From positions 186,001-250,000 of the forward strand of contig CAISMH010000017.1 in the NCBI GenBank assembly GCA_903886485.1: 64,000 nucleotides of DNA. Reading direction: 5' to 3'. The position numbers and the translations under genes are program-made. A model generated the notes under the pieces. It had not been told where the DNA came from and made no database searches. It saw only the letters and a program-made list of their open reading frames with translations. Positions within the stretch are counted from its first letter, which is position 1; each line of letters begins with the position of its first letter. The stretch comes from an uncultured Burkholderiales bacterium. GTDB lineage: Bacteria; Pseudomonadota; Gammaproteobacteria; Burkholderiales; Burkholderiaceae_C. Shown one piece after another: positions 16,253-25,313 of the stretch.

Positions 16253-19216
16253 ATGTTGTTAAGTCGTAAAACCGATACGTCTGCCCAAACCACCGGCAGT
16301 TCTGCATTCATTGGCCGCTTGCAACGCGGACTGTCACAAGCCTTGCCCACCTTGGATCGCCGTGGCTTTTTGCGCCGCTCAGGTTTGGGCATTGGCGTGG
16401 GCTTGGCCGCAACGCAACTGAGCTTGGTTAAAAAAGCCCAAGCCTCTGGCGCTTTGTCGAGCGAAGGCACCAGCAAGATCGAAGTCAAGCGCACCGTTTG
16501 TTCGCACTGCTCTGTGGGTTGTGCGGTCGATGCCGTGGTGGAAAACGGTGTGTGGGTTCGTCAAGAGCCTGTCTTCGACTCCCCCATCAACTTGGGTGCA
16601 CATTGCGCCAAAGGTGCGGCCTTGCGCGAGCACGGCCACGGGGAGTTCCGTCTGCGCTATCCCATGAAGTTGGTCAACGGCAAGTACGAACGCATCAGCT
16701 GGGACACTGCGTTGGATGAGATCAGCGCCAAAGTGCTTGAGTTGCGCAAGACCTCAGGCCCAGACAGCGTGTACTGGATCGGTTCTTCCAAACACAACAA
16801 CGAGCAAGCCTATTTGCTGCGCAAGTTTGTGAGCTACTTCGGCAGCAACAACTGTGACCACCAAGCACGTATTTGCCACTCCACCACGGTGGCGGGTGTG
16901 GCCAACACTTGGGGCTATGGCGCGATGACCAATTCGTACAACGACATGCAAAACAGCAAGGTCGCTTTGTACATCGGCTCGAATGCGGCAGAGGCGCATC
17001 CCGTGTCCATGCTGCACCTGTTGCATGCCAAGGAAAACGGCTGCAAAGTGATCGTGGTGGACCCGCGTTTCACACGCACTGCCGCCAAGTCGGATGAGTA
17101 CGTGCGCATTCGCTCTGGTTCTGACATTGCATTCTTGTTCGGTCTCTTGCACATCATTTTCAAGAACGGTTGGGAAGACAAAAAGTACATCAATGACCGC
17201 GTGTTCGGCATGGACAAGGTCAAAGAAGAAGTCATGGCCAAGTGGACACCCGACAAGGTGGAAGAAGTGTGTGGCGTGACACCCGAGCAACTGCTCAAAG
17301 TGGCGACCATGCTGCACGAGAACAACCCTGGCACCGTCGTGTGGTGCATGGGCCAAACCCAACACACCACGGGTAACGCCATTGTTCGTGCGTCCTGTAT
17401 CTTGCAGTTGGCTTTGGGCAATATTGGCAAGTCGGGTGGCGGCACCAACATCTTCCGCGGGCACGACAACGTGCAAGGCGCGACAGACGTGGGCCCCAAC
17501 CCCGACTCACTGCCCGGCTACTACGGTCTTGTTGAAGGTGCGTGGAAACACTTTGCCAAGGCATGGGGCGTTGAATTTGATTGGATCAAAGGCCGCTTTG
17601 CCTCACCTGCCATGATGAGCAAGCCCGGCATCACCGTGTCGCGCTGGATCGATGGCGTGCTGGAAAAGAACGAACTCATCGACCAAGACAGCAACCTCAA
17701 AGCGGTCTTCTATTGGGGCCACTCACCCAATTCACAAACCCGTGGTTTGGAGATGAAGCGCGCCATGGACAAGCTGGACTTGTTGGTGGTGGTCGACCCG
17801 TACCCATCGGCCACCGCTGCGATGGCTGCGATGCCCGGTAAAGCCGAAGACCTCAACCCCAACCGCGCGGTGTACCTCTTGCCCGCTGCGACACAGTTTG
17901 AAACCAGTGGCTCCTGCACCGCATCCAACCGTTCATTGCAATGGCGTGAGAAGGTCATCGAGCCTTTGTGGGAAAGCCGTTCTGATCACATGATCATGTA
18001 CCAATTGGCTGAAAAACTCGGCTTCGGCAAAGAGTTGGTCAAGAACTACAAGCTGCAAAAAGTCAAAGGCATGGACGAGCCCATGGTCGAAGACATCCTG
18101 CGCGAAATCAACAAGTCGGTTTGGACGATTGGCTACACCGGTCAAAGCCCAGAGCGCTTGAAAGCGCACATGCGCAACATGCATGTGTTTGACGTCAAGA
18201 CCCTCAAGTCCAAAGGCGGCAAAGACAAAGAAACCGGCTACGACTTTGGTGGCGACTACTTCGGCTTGCCTTGGCCTTGCTTTGGTACACCCGAGCTCAA
18301 GCACCCAGGTTCACCCAATCTGTACGACACCTCCAAACACGTCATGGAGGGCGGCGGTAACTTCCGCGCCAACTTCGGCGTTGAGAAAGATGGCAAGAGT
18401 TTGTTGGCCGAAGATGGCTCGCACTCCAAAGGCGCCGACATCACCACGGGCTACCCTGAACTCGACCACGTGCTGCTCAAGAAGCTCGGCTGGTGGGACG
18501 AACTCACCGATGCCGAAAAAGCATTGGCCGAAGGCAAGAACTGGAAGACCGACAACTCGGGCGGCATGATGCGTGTGTTCATGCAAAACCATGGTTGCCA
18601 TCCATTTGGCAATGCCAAAGCGCGTGCCGTGGTGTGGAACTTCCCAGACCCCATCCCGCAACACCGCGAGCCTTTGTACGGCACGCGTCCTGATTTGGCC
18701 GCCAAGTACCCCACACACGATGACAAGAAGGCCTTCTGGCGCATGCCCACCTTGTACAAAACGATTCAAGACAAAAACATCGCTGACAAGGTGTATGAGA
18801 AGTTCCCCCTCATCCTCAGCTCCGGCCGTTTGGTCGAATACGAAGGTGGCGGCGAAGAGACGCGTTCCAACCCTTGGTTGGCTGAGTTGCAGCAAGAAGC
18901 TTTTGTCGAGATCAACCCCAAGACAGCGTCAGCGCGTGGCATTCGCAACGGCGAGCGCGTGTGGTTGAAGAGCCCCACGGGCGCACGTTTGAATGTGCAA
19001 GCTTTGGTGACAGAGCGCGTGGACACCGGCACCGTTTGGATGCCCTTCCACTTCTCGGGTCGCTGGCAAGGTGAAGACATGCTCAAGTACTACCCCAAAG
19101 GTGCAGCGCCTATCGTGCGCGGTGAAGCGGTCAACACGGCCACCACCTACGGTTACGACAGCGTCACCATGATGCAAGAAACCAAAACCACCGTTTGCGA
19201 CATCGAACGCGCCTAA
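16253..19216 (+). CDS. fdhA: Formate dehydrogenase, catalytic alpha subunit (Mo/W-bis-MGD, Cys form)
   Basis: A 987-residue periplasmic molybdopterin enzyme oxidising formate to CO2. A Tat signal (LDRRGFLRRSGLGIGVG, residues ~27-43) exports the folded protein. The N-terminal 4Fe-4S cluster is bound by C83, C86, C90 and C118. The metal ligand is C208 in QARICHSTTVAG, where selenoenzymes such as E. coli FdnG have Sec; the adjacent His209 is the usual proton acceptor. The Mo-guanine dinucleotide domains follow (GSNAAEAHPVSM, GMGQTQHT-like, FRGHDNVQGATD, DPYPSATA), and the C-terminal beta domain ends near RGEAVNTAT. It is 12 nt before the beta subunit gene. Choice between Mo and W cannot be seen. 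Confidence 0.95.
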   Translation: MLLSRKTDTSAQTTGSSAFIGRLQRGLSQALPTLDRRGFLRRSGLGIGVGLAATQLSLVKKAQASGALSSEGTSKIEVKRTVCSHCSVGCAVDAVVENGVWVRQEPVFDSPINLGAHCAKGAALREHGHGEFRLRYPMKLVNGKYERISWDTALDEISAKVLELRKTSGPDSVYWIGSSKHNNEQAYLLRKFVSYFGSNNCDHQARICHSTTVAGVANTWGYGAMTNSYNDMQNSKVALYIGSNAAEAHPVSMLHLLHAKENGCKVIVVDPRFTRTAAKSDEYVRIRSGSDIAFLFGLLHIIFKNGWEDKKYINDRVFGMDKVKEEVMAKWTPDKVEEVCGVTPEQLLKVATMLHENNPGTVVWCMGQTQHTTGNAIVRASCILQLALGNIGKSGGGTNIFRGHDNVQGATDVGPNPDSLPGYYGLVEGAWKHFAKAWGVEFDWIKGRFASPAMMSKPGITVSRWIDGVLEKNELIDQDSNLKAVFYWGHSPNSQTRGLEMKRAMDKLDLLVVVDPYPSATAAMAAMPGKAEDLNPNRAVYLLPAATQFETSGSCTASNRSLQWREKVIEPLWESRSDHMIMYQLAEKLGFGKELVKNYKLQKVKGMDEPMVEDILREINKSVWTIGYTGQSPERLKAHMRNMHVFDVKTLKSKGGKDKETGYDFGGDYFGLPWPCFGTPELKHPGSPNLYDTSKHVMEGGGNFRANFGVEKDGKSLLAEDGSHSKGADITTGYPELDHVLLKKLGWWDELTDAEKALAEGKNWKTDNSGGMMRVFMQNHGCHPFGNAKARAVVWNFPDPIPQHREPLYGTRPDLAAKYPTHDDKKAFWRMPTLYKTIQDKNIADKVYEKFPLILSSGRLVEYEGGGEETRSNPWLAELQQEAFVEINPKTASARGIRNGERVWLKSPTGARLNVQALVTERVDTGTVWMPFHFSGRWQGEDMLKYYPKGAAPIVRGEAVNTATTYGYDSVTMMQETKTTVCDIERA

Positions 19217-19227
19217 GGAGAAACTAA

Positions 19228-19857
19228 ATGGCACGCATGAAATTTATCTGTGACGCAGAGCGTTGCATCGAGTGCAACGGTTGCGTCACCGCTTGTAAAA
19301 ACGAACACGAAGTCCCATGGGGCGTGAACCGCCGCCGTGTGGTGACTTTGAACGACGGCGTACCCGGCGAGAAATCCATCTCGGTCGCGTGCATGCATTG
19401 CTCGGACGCACCTTGCATGGCCGTGTGCCCTGTGAACTGCTTCTACAAGACCGACGAAGGCGTGGTCTTGCATGACAAAGACATTTGCATTGGCTGCGGC
19501 TACTGCTCGTACGCTTGCCCGTTCGGCGCACCACAGTTCCCTAGCCAAGGCACCTTCGGTGTGCGCGGCAAGATGGACAAGTGCACCTTCTGCGCCGGTG
19601 GCCCAGAAGCCAACGGCAGCCAAGCTGAGTTTGAAAAATATGGCCGTAACCGTCTGGCCGAAGGCAAGTTGCCTGCCTGCGCTGAGATGTGCTCGACCAA
19701 GGCCTTGCTCGCGGGTGACGGCGACATGGTGGCGGACATCTTCCGCAACCGCGTGGTCAAGCGCAACAAAGGCGCCGAAGTGTGGGGCTGGGGCACGGCC
19801 TATGGCTCTAAGCAAGCGGGTCAAGCACCTGCCAAAGTTGAAGGAGTGAAGAAATGA
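19228..19857 (+). CDS. fdhB: Formate dehydrogenase, iron-sulfur beta subunit
   Basis: A 209-residue electron-transfer subunit with four 4Fe-4S sites arranged as in the FdnH/DmsB class. The Cys groups are CIECNGCVTACKNE (residues ~12-25), CMHCSDAPCMAVCP, CIGCGYCSYACPFG, and the split group made by CTFC and CAEMC. It passes electrons from the alpha subunit to the membrane cytochrome b subunit. It has no signal peptide; in related enzymes it is exported by riding with the Tat-bearing alpha subunit. A C-terminal tail of ~25 residues lacks the membrane anchor of FdnH. The ATG follows GGAG by a normal spacing. Confidence 0.94.
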   Translation: MARMKFICDAERCIECNGCVTACKNEHEVPWGVNRRRVVTLNDGVPGEKSISVACMHCSDAPCMAVCPVNCFYKTDEGVVLHDKDICIGCGYCSYACPFGAPQFPSQGTFGVRGKMDKCTFCAGGPEANGSQAEFEKYGRNRLAEGKLPACAEMCSTKALLAGDGDMVADIFRNRVVKRNKGAEVWGWGTAYGSKQAGQAPAKVEGVKK

Positions 19858-20075
19858 TGCAACGCATTTCCATCCTCTTGCTCAGCGTGGCAGCGCTCAC
19901 CGCCTGCGGTGAGAAAGCCCAAACCCTCGGCACCAAAAACGACGCCACGGCTTACAGCGGCGCGAGCAACGCGTTTGTCGCACCGGGTTGGACAGCGGGT
20001 GACAAAACCAGCTGGGAGCAACACCTGCGTGCACGCGGCCAATACGGCATGAACGACCACAGTCGCGCACCGTAA
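19854..20075 (+). CDS. Small lipoprotein in the formate dehydrogenase operon
   Basis: A 73-residue protein whose ATG overlaps the fdhB stop by 4 nt (ATGA). A type II signal with lipobox LTAC (Cys ~18) predicts a lipid-anchored periplasmic peptide of about 55 residues. The remainder is polar, with WTAGDKTSWEQHLRARGQYG in the middle, and has no other Cys. I do not recognise a family. Its position between the beta and gamma subunit genes, with translational coupling, suggests a small accessory subunit or assembly factor. Nothing in the sequence shows the mechanism. Confidence 0.78.
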   Translation: MMQRISILLLSVAALTACGEKAQTLGTKNDATAYSGASNAFVAPGWTAGDKTSWEQHLRARGQYGMNDHSRAP

Positions 20076-20090
20076 AACAAGGGGCACATC

Positions 20091-21218
20091 ATGTACCGCT
20101 CTTTTCAATCGGTGTTGTGTGCAGCATTGACGGTGTGCGCACTGTCGGCTCTGGCACAAGACAAAGCGCCTGCCAAAGTGGCGGCCATCCAAAGCGTCAA
20201 CATCCAAGACGTCAAGCCTGACGCCAGCGATGCGCCCGGCTATGCCGAGCAAACCAACGGTGAACGCAGCAAAGGCAACAACGCGCCCATGTGGCGCGGC
20301 GTGGGTGCGGGCATGGAGGGCTACAGCAGCCTGCCCAAGTCGCAAGCGCCCGAGGCGGGTGTGTTGATTCAACCCTTTGTGCAATACCCCGGTTCACGCC
20401 TCACCAACGGTGGTGAAGCTTGGCGCCAAGTGCGCAACAACTGGCTGATTCCATACGGCGGTTCGTTGCTGCTGATCGTGCTGGGTGCCATCGGATTGTT
20501 CTACTGGCGCAAGGGCATGATCATGATGCATGGCAAGCCCACAGGCGTCGAGATTGAACGCTTCACACCGTTTGAGCGCTCGGCGCACTGGAGCAATGCC
20601 ATTGCATTCTTGGTGTTGGCCTTGTCGGGCATCACCATGGCCTTTGGCAAGTTCTTTTTGCAGCCCATCATTGGCGACACGCTGTTTGGTTGGCTGACTT
20701 ACTTGTTGAAAAACGCACACAACTTTGCAGGGCCGCTTTTTGCAGTGTCTCTGACGATTGTGTTTGTGACTTTCTTGAAAGATAACTTGCCACGCAAAGA
20801 GGACATCACGTGGATCCTCAAAGGCGGTGGCATGTTGGGTGGCCACGAAGTGCCGTCACACCGTTTCAACGCAGGTGAAAAAGTGGTGTTCTGGGGCGGC
20901 GTGTTTGCCTTGGGGCTGGTGGTGGTGGCGTCTGGCTTTGTGCTCGACAAAATCATTCCCTTCCTCGTGTACGAGCGCAGCACCATGCAAATGGCGCATT
21001 TGATCCATGCGGTTGCAACGTTGTTGATGATGACGATGTTCATTGCCCACATCTACATGGGCACCATCGGCATGGAAGGCGCCTACAAAGCCATGAAAAC
21101 AGGCTATGTGGACGAGACTTGGGCCAAGGAACACCATGAGCTTTGGCATGACGACATCAAGGCTGGCAAGATTCCCGCCCATCGCTCCGAGAGTTCGGGC
21201 ACTACGGCGCACGCTTGA
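20091..21218 (+). CDS. fdhC: Formate dehydrogenase, cytochrome b gamma subunit
   Basis: A 375-residue inner-membrane subunit that binds two b haems and hands electrons to quinone. A signal-like start (residues 1-22, ending SALAQ) is followed by a ~90-residue periplasmic region absent from the short E. coli FdnI, then a TM segment (LIPYGGSLLLIVLGAIGLFY). The four-helix cytochrome b core follows. Candidate haem ligands include the His in FTPFERSAHWSNAI, NAHNFAGP, and MAHLIHAVATLLMMTMFIAH. The tail is hydrophilic. It is coded 15 nt after the small lipoprotein gene. Confidence 0.93.
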   Translation: MYRSFQSVLCAALTVCALSALAQDKAPAKVAAIQSVNIQDVKPDASDAPGYAEQTNGERSKGNNAPMWRGVGAGMEGYSSLPKSQAPEAGVLIQPFVQYPGSRLTNGGEAWRQVRNNWLIPYGGSLLLIVLGAIGLFYWRKGMIMMHGKPTGVEIERFTPFERSAHWSNAIAFLVLALSGITMAFGKFFLQPIIGDTLFGWLTYLLKNAHNFAGPLFAVSLTIVFVTFLKDNLPRKEDITWILKGGGMLGGHEVPSHRFNAGEKVVFWGGVFALGLVVVASGFVLDKIIPFLVYERSTMQMAHLIHAVATLLMMTMFIAHIYMGTIGMEGAYKAMKTGYVDETWAKEHHELWHDDIKAGKIPAHRSESSGTTAHA

Positions 21219-21240
21219 TGCGCTGAACAGGAGAACACAG

Positions 21241-21600
21241 ATGAACAAACAACTCTTCGCGCTGATCTTGGCGGCTTTCAGTGCCACGGCCATGGCCAAA
21301 TTACCTCCCCCTAACGACGAAGCCAAGGCCAAGGCCGCCGAGGCCGCCGCAAAAACTGCGCATGCGGGCAAAGTCGATAACTACTTGCTGTGCAAGTCAC
21401 AAGACAAAGTGGCCGCGCATGTGCAAAAGACCAACAAAGCCAAGGCAGGCAAGCCCGTGGCGACGCCTCCTTGCGCTGACCCCGGTAAGTTTGTCTACAC
21501 ACCGCCAGAGGCGGCTGCGTCGGCACCTGCTGCGGCAGCCTCAACCGTAGCGCCTGTCAAAGCAGCCACCCCCGCTGCTGCACCCGCCAAGAAGTCTTAA
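21241..21600 (+). CDS. Small exported Ala/Pro-rich protein ending the formate dehydrogenase operon
   Basis: A 119-residue protein beginning at the ATG at 21241 after AGGAGA. Longer in-frame starts run back into the gamma gene and are rejected. Residues 1-19 form a signal peptide (ALILAAFSATAMA). The mature part has a charged helix (NDEAKAKAAEAAAKTAHAGK), two Cys (near NYLLCKSQ and TPPCADPGKF) that could form a disulfide, and a disordered Ala/Pro/Lys tail. It resembles small Lys/Ala-rich periplasmic proteins of unknown role seen at this position in betaproteobacterial fdh loci. A terminator follows 23 nt after the stop. Confidence 0.8.
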   Translation: MNKQLFALILAAFSATAMAKLPPPNDEAKAKAAEAAAKTAHAGKVDNYLLCKSQDKVAAHVQKTNKAKAGKPVATPPCADPGKFVYTPPEAAASAPAAAASTVAPVKAATPAAAPAKKS

Positions 21601-21623
21601 ACCACACAACTGGGCTGTTCATT

Positions 21624-21655
21624 GGGCCGCGCCTGCCAAGGTGTCGGCCCTTTTT
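21624..21655 (+). terminator. Rho-independent terminator of the formate dehydrogenase operon
   Basis: GGGCCG (21624-21629) pairs with CGGCCC (21645-21650), enclosing an inner CCT/AGG stem, and is followed directly by TTTTTG. The position just after the last structural gene and before fdhD indicates the main end of the fdh transcript. Confidence 0.85.
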
Positions 21656-21674
21656 GTTGTAGCCTTGTCGGCTT

Positions 21675-22562
21675 ATGTCTGTTGCTTCTTCTCATCCCCA
21701 CACCCTGCCTCGCCTCACGCAAGCCCAAGCTGAACTGACCCGCCAGATTGAGGTGGTCAATGCGCATGGTCTGCATGAGCAGGTGTCTATTCCAGCCGAA
21801 CGTGCGTTGACGGTGTACGTGGACAAACGCGAAATCGTCACCCTGATGACCTTGGGTGCGCATCCAGAGTTGTTGGTGCTGGGTTACTTGCGCAACCAAC
21901 GCTTGGTCCGCGAGGTGAGCGAGGTGGAATCCATCACCGTCGATTGGGATGCTGGCGAAGACGGCGCGGGGGTGGCTGCGGTTAAAACACGTCACGGCAT
22001 TGCCGACATTCAAGCTCGTACGCAAAAGCGTGTGGTCACCACTGGCTGTGGGCAGGGCAGTGTGTTTGGTGACTTGATGGGCGAAATCGACACCTTGACG
22101 CTGCCCGATGCGCGCATCAGCCAAGCGCGCTTGTACGCCGTGCTCAATGCCATTCGCTTGCAAGAGAGCACTTACAAGTCGGCGGGGTCGGTGCATGGTT
22201 GCGCCTTGTTTCATGGCGAACACATGCAAATCTTTGTCGAGGATGTGGGTCGCCACAACGCCATCGACACCATCGCGGGATGGATGTGGATGCAAGGTGT
22301 GGTGGCCGATGCGGACTCTATTTTTTACACCACGGGCCGCTTGACCAGCGAGATGGTCATCAAGTCCGCCCACATGGGCGTGGCGGTGGTGGTGTCGCGC
22401 AGCGGCATCACGCAAATGGGCTACGACATGGCGGCACGCTTGCAACTGTGCGCGATCGGTCGTGCCACGAACAAACACTTTCTTTGCTACACCGCGCCTG
22501 AGCGTTTGTTGCTGGACCCCTCGCTTGCTGCGGGTGGCGTGCACAAGGTGGCAGGGGTATGA
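21675..22562 (+). CDS. fdhD: Formate dehydrogenase accessory sulfurtransferase FdhD
   Basis: FdhD transfers sulfur, supplied by the cysteine desulfurase IscS in E. coli, to the molybdenum cofactor, and formate dehydrogenases need it for activity. The 295 residues carry the family motifs LMTLGAHPELLVLGYLRNQR, GSVHGCALFHGEHM, VEDVGRHNAIDTIAGW and SRSGITQMGYDMA. The sulfur-transfer loop reads TTGCGQGSVFG with C125. The position of the second Cys of the E. coli CxxC pair (C121/C124) is Gly here, so only the first is kept. It is separated from the structural operon by a terminator and overlaps the next gene by 4 nt. Confidence 0.94.
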   Translation: MSVASSHPHTLPRLTQAQAELTRQIEVVNAHGLHEQVSIPAERALTVYVDKREIVTLMTLGAHPELLVLGYLRNQRLVREVSEVESITVDWDAGEDGAGVAAVKTRHGIADIQARTQKRVVTTGCGQGSVFGDLMGEIDTLTLPDARISQARLYAVLNAIRLQESTYKSAGSVHGCALFHGEHMQIFVEDVGRHNAIDTIAGWMWMQGVVADADSIFYTTGRLTSEMVIKSAHMGVAVVVSRSGITQMGYDMAARLQLCAIGRATNKHFLCYTAPERLLLDPSLAAGGVHKVAGV

Positions 22563-25294
22563 GTGCGGACTTGTCTCCCGTGCGTCTGAACACCTCATCA
22601 CCCGCTGCCACGCAGGCCCCATGTGTGGGCGTGAGTTGGTGGGCGCAAGCTTGGCGCACCTTGTGGCGCGATGCCCGTGCAGGCGAGTTGCGCTTGTTGG
22701 TGGTGGCTGTGGCGCTGGGCGTGGCGGCACTCAGCTCGGTCAGCTTTTTAGCGGATCGCCTGAATGCAGGTTTGCAGCGCGATGCGCGGCAATTGCTCGG
22801 CGGTGATGGGGTGGTGGTCAGCGACCAAGCCACACCGGCGTCCATCGTGCAACGTGCCCAACAAGCGGGCTTGCAAGGTGTGACCACTTTGAGTTTCCCC
22901 ACCATGGCGCGTGGCCAATCGCACAGCGGCGCGGAAGGCAACAGCCGTTTGGTCGCACTCAAAGCCGTTGAGGCGGGCTACCCGTTGCGCGGTGAGCTGC
23001 AGGTGGTCCGCAGTTTGGCGCAAGCGCAACAGCAACAGGCCTCCAACCGCAATGCCGACACGCCTGCACCGTTCGAAAAAACGACCACCATTCCAGCGAT
23101 TGGCGAGGTATGGGTCGAGCCGGGCGGCTTAGAAGCCTTGGGTTTGGATGTGGGCGACACCTTGATGCTCGGCGACAGCCACTTGCGCATCAGTCGTGTG
23201 CTGGTGCAAGAGCCGGACCGTGGCGCGGGCTTCATGAACTTCGCACCGCGTGTGATGATCAACTCCGCGGACCTCCAAGCCACAGGCTTGGTGCAACCCG
23301 CCAGCCGTGTGACGTGGCGCTACGCCGTGGCCGGCAAAGAGGCCCTCGTGCAAGAGTTTTTAACCTGGGCCGAGGCGGAGAGCAAAAAACCAGAGGTACG
23401 TGGTGTGCGCGTGGAGTCGCTCGAGGCGGGCCGACCCGAGATGCGCCAGACCTTGGACCGCGCTGCCAAGTTTCTCAACCTCGTGGCGTTGCTGGCCGCG
23501 TTGCTGAGTGCCGTCGCCGTCGCTTTGGCCGCCCGTGCTTTTGCGGCCCGCCATTTGGACGATTGCGCCATGCTGCGCGTGCTGGGCTTGAGCCAGCGAC
23601 ACATCGCTTTGTCGTATGCCGCCGAGTTTGTGTGGGTGGGGACGTTTGCCAGTGGCTTAGGGCTGGCGCTGGGCTATGCCGTGCATCTGCTGTTTGTGAG
23701 TCTGCTCAAAGGTTTGGTGGAGACCGCCTTGCCTGCCCCTAGCGTGTGGCCTGTGATTTATGGTTTAGGCACGGGCTTGACCTTGTTGCTCGCGTTTGGT
23801 TTGCCGCCCGTGTTGCAACTCGCCAGCGTGCCTGCCTTGCGCGTGATGCGTCGTGACGTGGGTGAGCTCAAAGCCACCACACTCAGTGTGTGGGCCTTGG
23901 GGCTGACAGGCTTTGCCGTCTTGCTGGTGGTGGTGAGTCGTGATTTGAAGTTAGGCCTGATGGTGGTGGGGGGCTTTGCCGCTGCGGTGTTGTTGTTTGC
24001 GGCCATGGCTGGGTTGGCTGTTCTTGTGTTGCGCCGCAGTGTGGTGGAGGGGGCTGCTCCACCGTGGCTCATGCTCGCCACACGACAGGTCAGTGCCCGC
24101 CCCATGTATGCCGTGGTGCAAGTCAGCGCCTTGGCGGTGGGGCTGCTGGCCTTAGCGCTGTTGGTGTTGCTGCGCACCGACCTCATCAGCAGTTGGCGCA
24201 ATGCCACGCCGGCGGATGCGCCCAACCGCTTTGTCATCAACATCCAACCGACACAGGCGCAACCGTTCTTAGCCACGCTCCGCGAATCGGGCGTGAGCAA
24301 GCTCGATTGGTATCCCATGGTTCGTGCGCGTTTGGTGGCGGTGAATGGCAACACCGTCACACCTGATAGCTATACCGAAGAACGCGCGCAGCGTTTGGTG
24401 GACCGTGAGTTCAACGCTTCCTTCAGTGCTGACAAGCCCGAGCACAACACGTTGGTGGAAGGTGCATGGCAAGCCGAAGACCCCAAGGGCTTGAGCATTG
24501 AAGAAGGCATCGCCAAAACCTTGAAGCTCAAGCTCGGCGACACCTTGCGCTTTGACATGGCGGGCGTGTTGCATGAGTCCACCATCACTTCGGTGCGCCG
24601 TGTGGACTGGACATCCATGCGTGCCAACTTCTTTGTGATGTATCCCGTCAGTCACCTGCGCACGGGTGCTGGCTTTGAGGTGCCCACCACCTACATCGCG
24701 GCCTTTCGTGCGCCTCAGCGCGCGACGGCGACGGTGAGTGCTGCTGACACGTCTGCAAGTGCAAGCACCCCCACCCCTGCGAGCGGTCACTGGGTGAAGC
24801 CTGTGCCTAGTTTTGACAACCAACTCATCAGCCGCTTCCCCAACGTCACCAATGTGGACATGGGCGCGACGCTGAACCAAGTGCAAAGCGTGCTGGGTCA
24901 AGTGGTGAGCGCGGTGGAGTTTTTGTTCTTGTTCACGCTGGCTGCGGGCTTGGTGGTGTTGTTCGCCGCCGTCACCGCCACACGCGAGGAGCGGGCGCGT
25001 GAATACGCTGTGCTGCGTGCCTTGGGTGCCTCTAATCAATTGTTAGCGAATGTGCAGCGTGCCGAACTGGCAGGCGTGGGCGCACTGGCGGGTGTGTTGG
25101 CCAGCAGCGTCGCCATGGCCATGGGCTGGGGCTTGGCCCACTTTGCTTTTGAGTTTGAATGGACGGCCAGTCCGTGGGTGCCTGTGCTGGGTGCCATCTT
25201 GGGTGCGTTGCTGGCCTTGGCAGCGGGTTGGTGGGGCTTGCGCGATGTGTTGCGTCGCCCCGTGGTGCAGACCTTGCGTCAAGCCCAAGCTTGA
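22559..25294 (+). CDS. FtsX-like ABC transporter permease (YbbP type)
   Basis: A 911-residue inner-membrane protein with the duplicated FtsX/MacB permease plan. It has one N-terminal TM (~45-65), a large periplasmic domain (~70-295), a first TM bundle (~300-500), a second periplasmic domain (~530-770) and a C-terminal three-TM FtsX domain (~775-905, with EERAREYAVLRALGASNQLL). This matches YbbP, whose partner ATPase is YbbA; no such ATPase is next to it here. The start ATG overlaps the fdhD stop (ATGA), so the two are translated from one message although no functional link is known. The likely role is extraction or release of envelope lipids or lipoproteins. Confidence 0.88.
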   Translation: MSADLSPVRLNTSSPAATQAPCVGVSWWAQAWRTLWRDARAGELRLLVVAVALGVAALSSVSFLADRLNAGLQRDARQLLGGDGVVVSDQATPASIVQRAQQAGLQGVTTLSFPTMARGQSHSGAEGNSRLVALKAVEAGYPLRGELQVVRSLAQAQQQQASNRNADTPAPFEKTTTIPAIGEVWVEPGGLEALGLDVGDTLMLGDSHLRISRVLVQEPDRGAGFMNFAPRVMINSADLQATGLVQPASRVTWRYAVAGKEALVQEFLTWAEAESKKPEVRGVRVESLEAGRPEMRQTLDRAAKFLNLVALLAALLSAVAVALAARAFAARHLDDCAMLRVLGLSQRHIALSYAAEFVWVGTFASGLGLALGYAVHLLFVSLLKGLVETALPAPSVWPVIYGLGTGLTLLLAFGLPPVLQLASVPALRVMRRDVGELKATTLSVWALGLTGFAVLLVVVSRDLKLGLMVVGGFAAAVLLFAAMAGLAVLVLRRSVVEGAAPPWLMLATRQVSARPMYAVVQVSALAVGLLALALLVLLRTDLISSWRNATPADAPNRFVINIQPTQAQPFLATLRESGVSKLDWYPMVRARLVAVNGNTVTPDSYTEERAQRLVDREFNASFSADKPEHNTLVEGAWQAEDPKGLSIEEGIAKTLKLKLGDTLRFDMAGVLHESTITSVRRVDWTSMRANFFVMYPVSHLRTGAGFEVPTTYIAAFRAPQRATATVSAADTSASASTPTPASGHWVKPVPSFDNQLISRFPNVTNVDMGATLNQVQSVLGQVVSAVEFLFLFTLAAGLVVLFAAVTATREERAREYAVLRALGASNQLLANVQRAELAGVGALAGVLASSVAMAMGWGLAHFAFEFEWTASPWVPVLGAILGALLALAAGWWGLRDVLRRPVVQTLRQAQA

Positions 25295-25313
25295 AATGAA
25301 ATGAAATGAACGT

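Noticed and set aside
16874..16876. In-frame UGA selenocysteine in formate dehydrogenase
   Set aside because: The codon is TGC (Cys); no UGA interrupts the alpha subunit frame.
25293..25313. AAATG-type short tandem repeat before the haemoglobin gene
   Set aside because: Only three units; too short to call a functional repeat, though it could tune translation.
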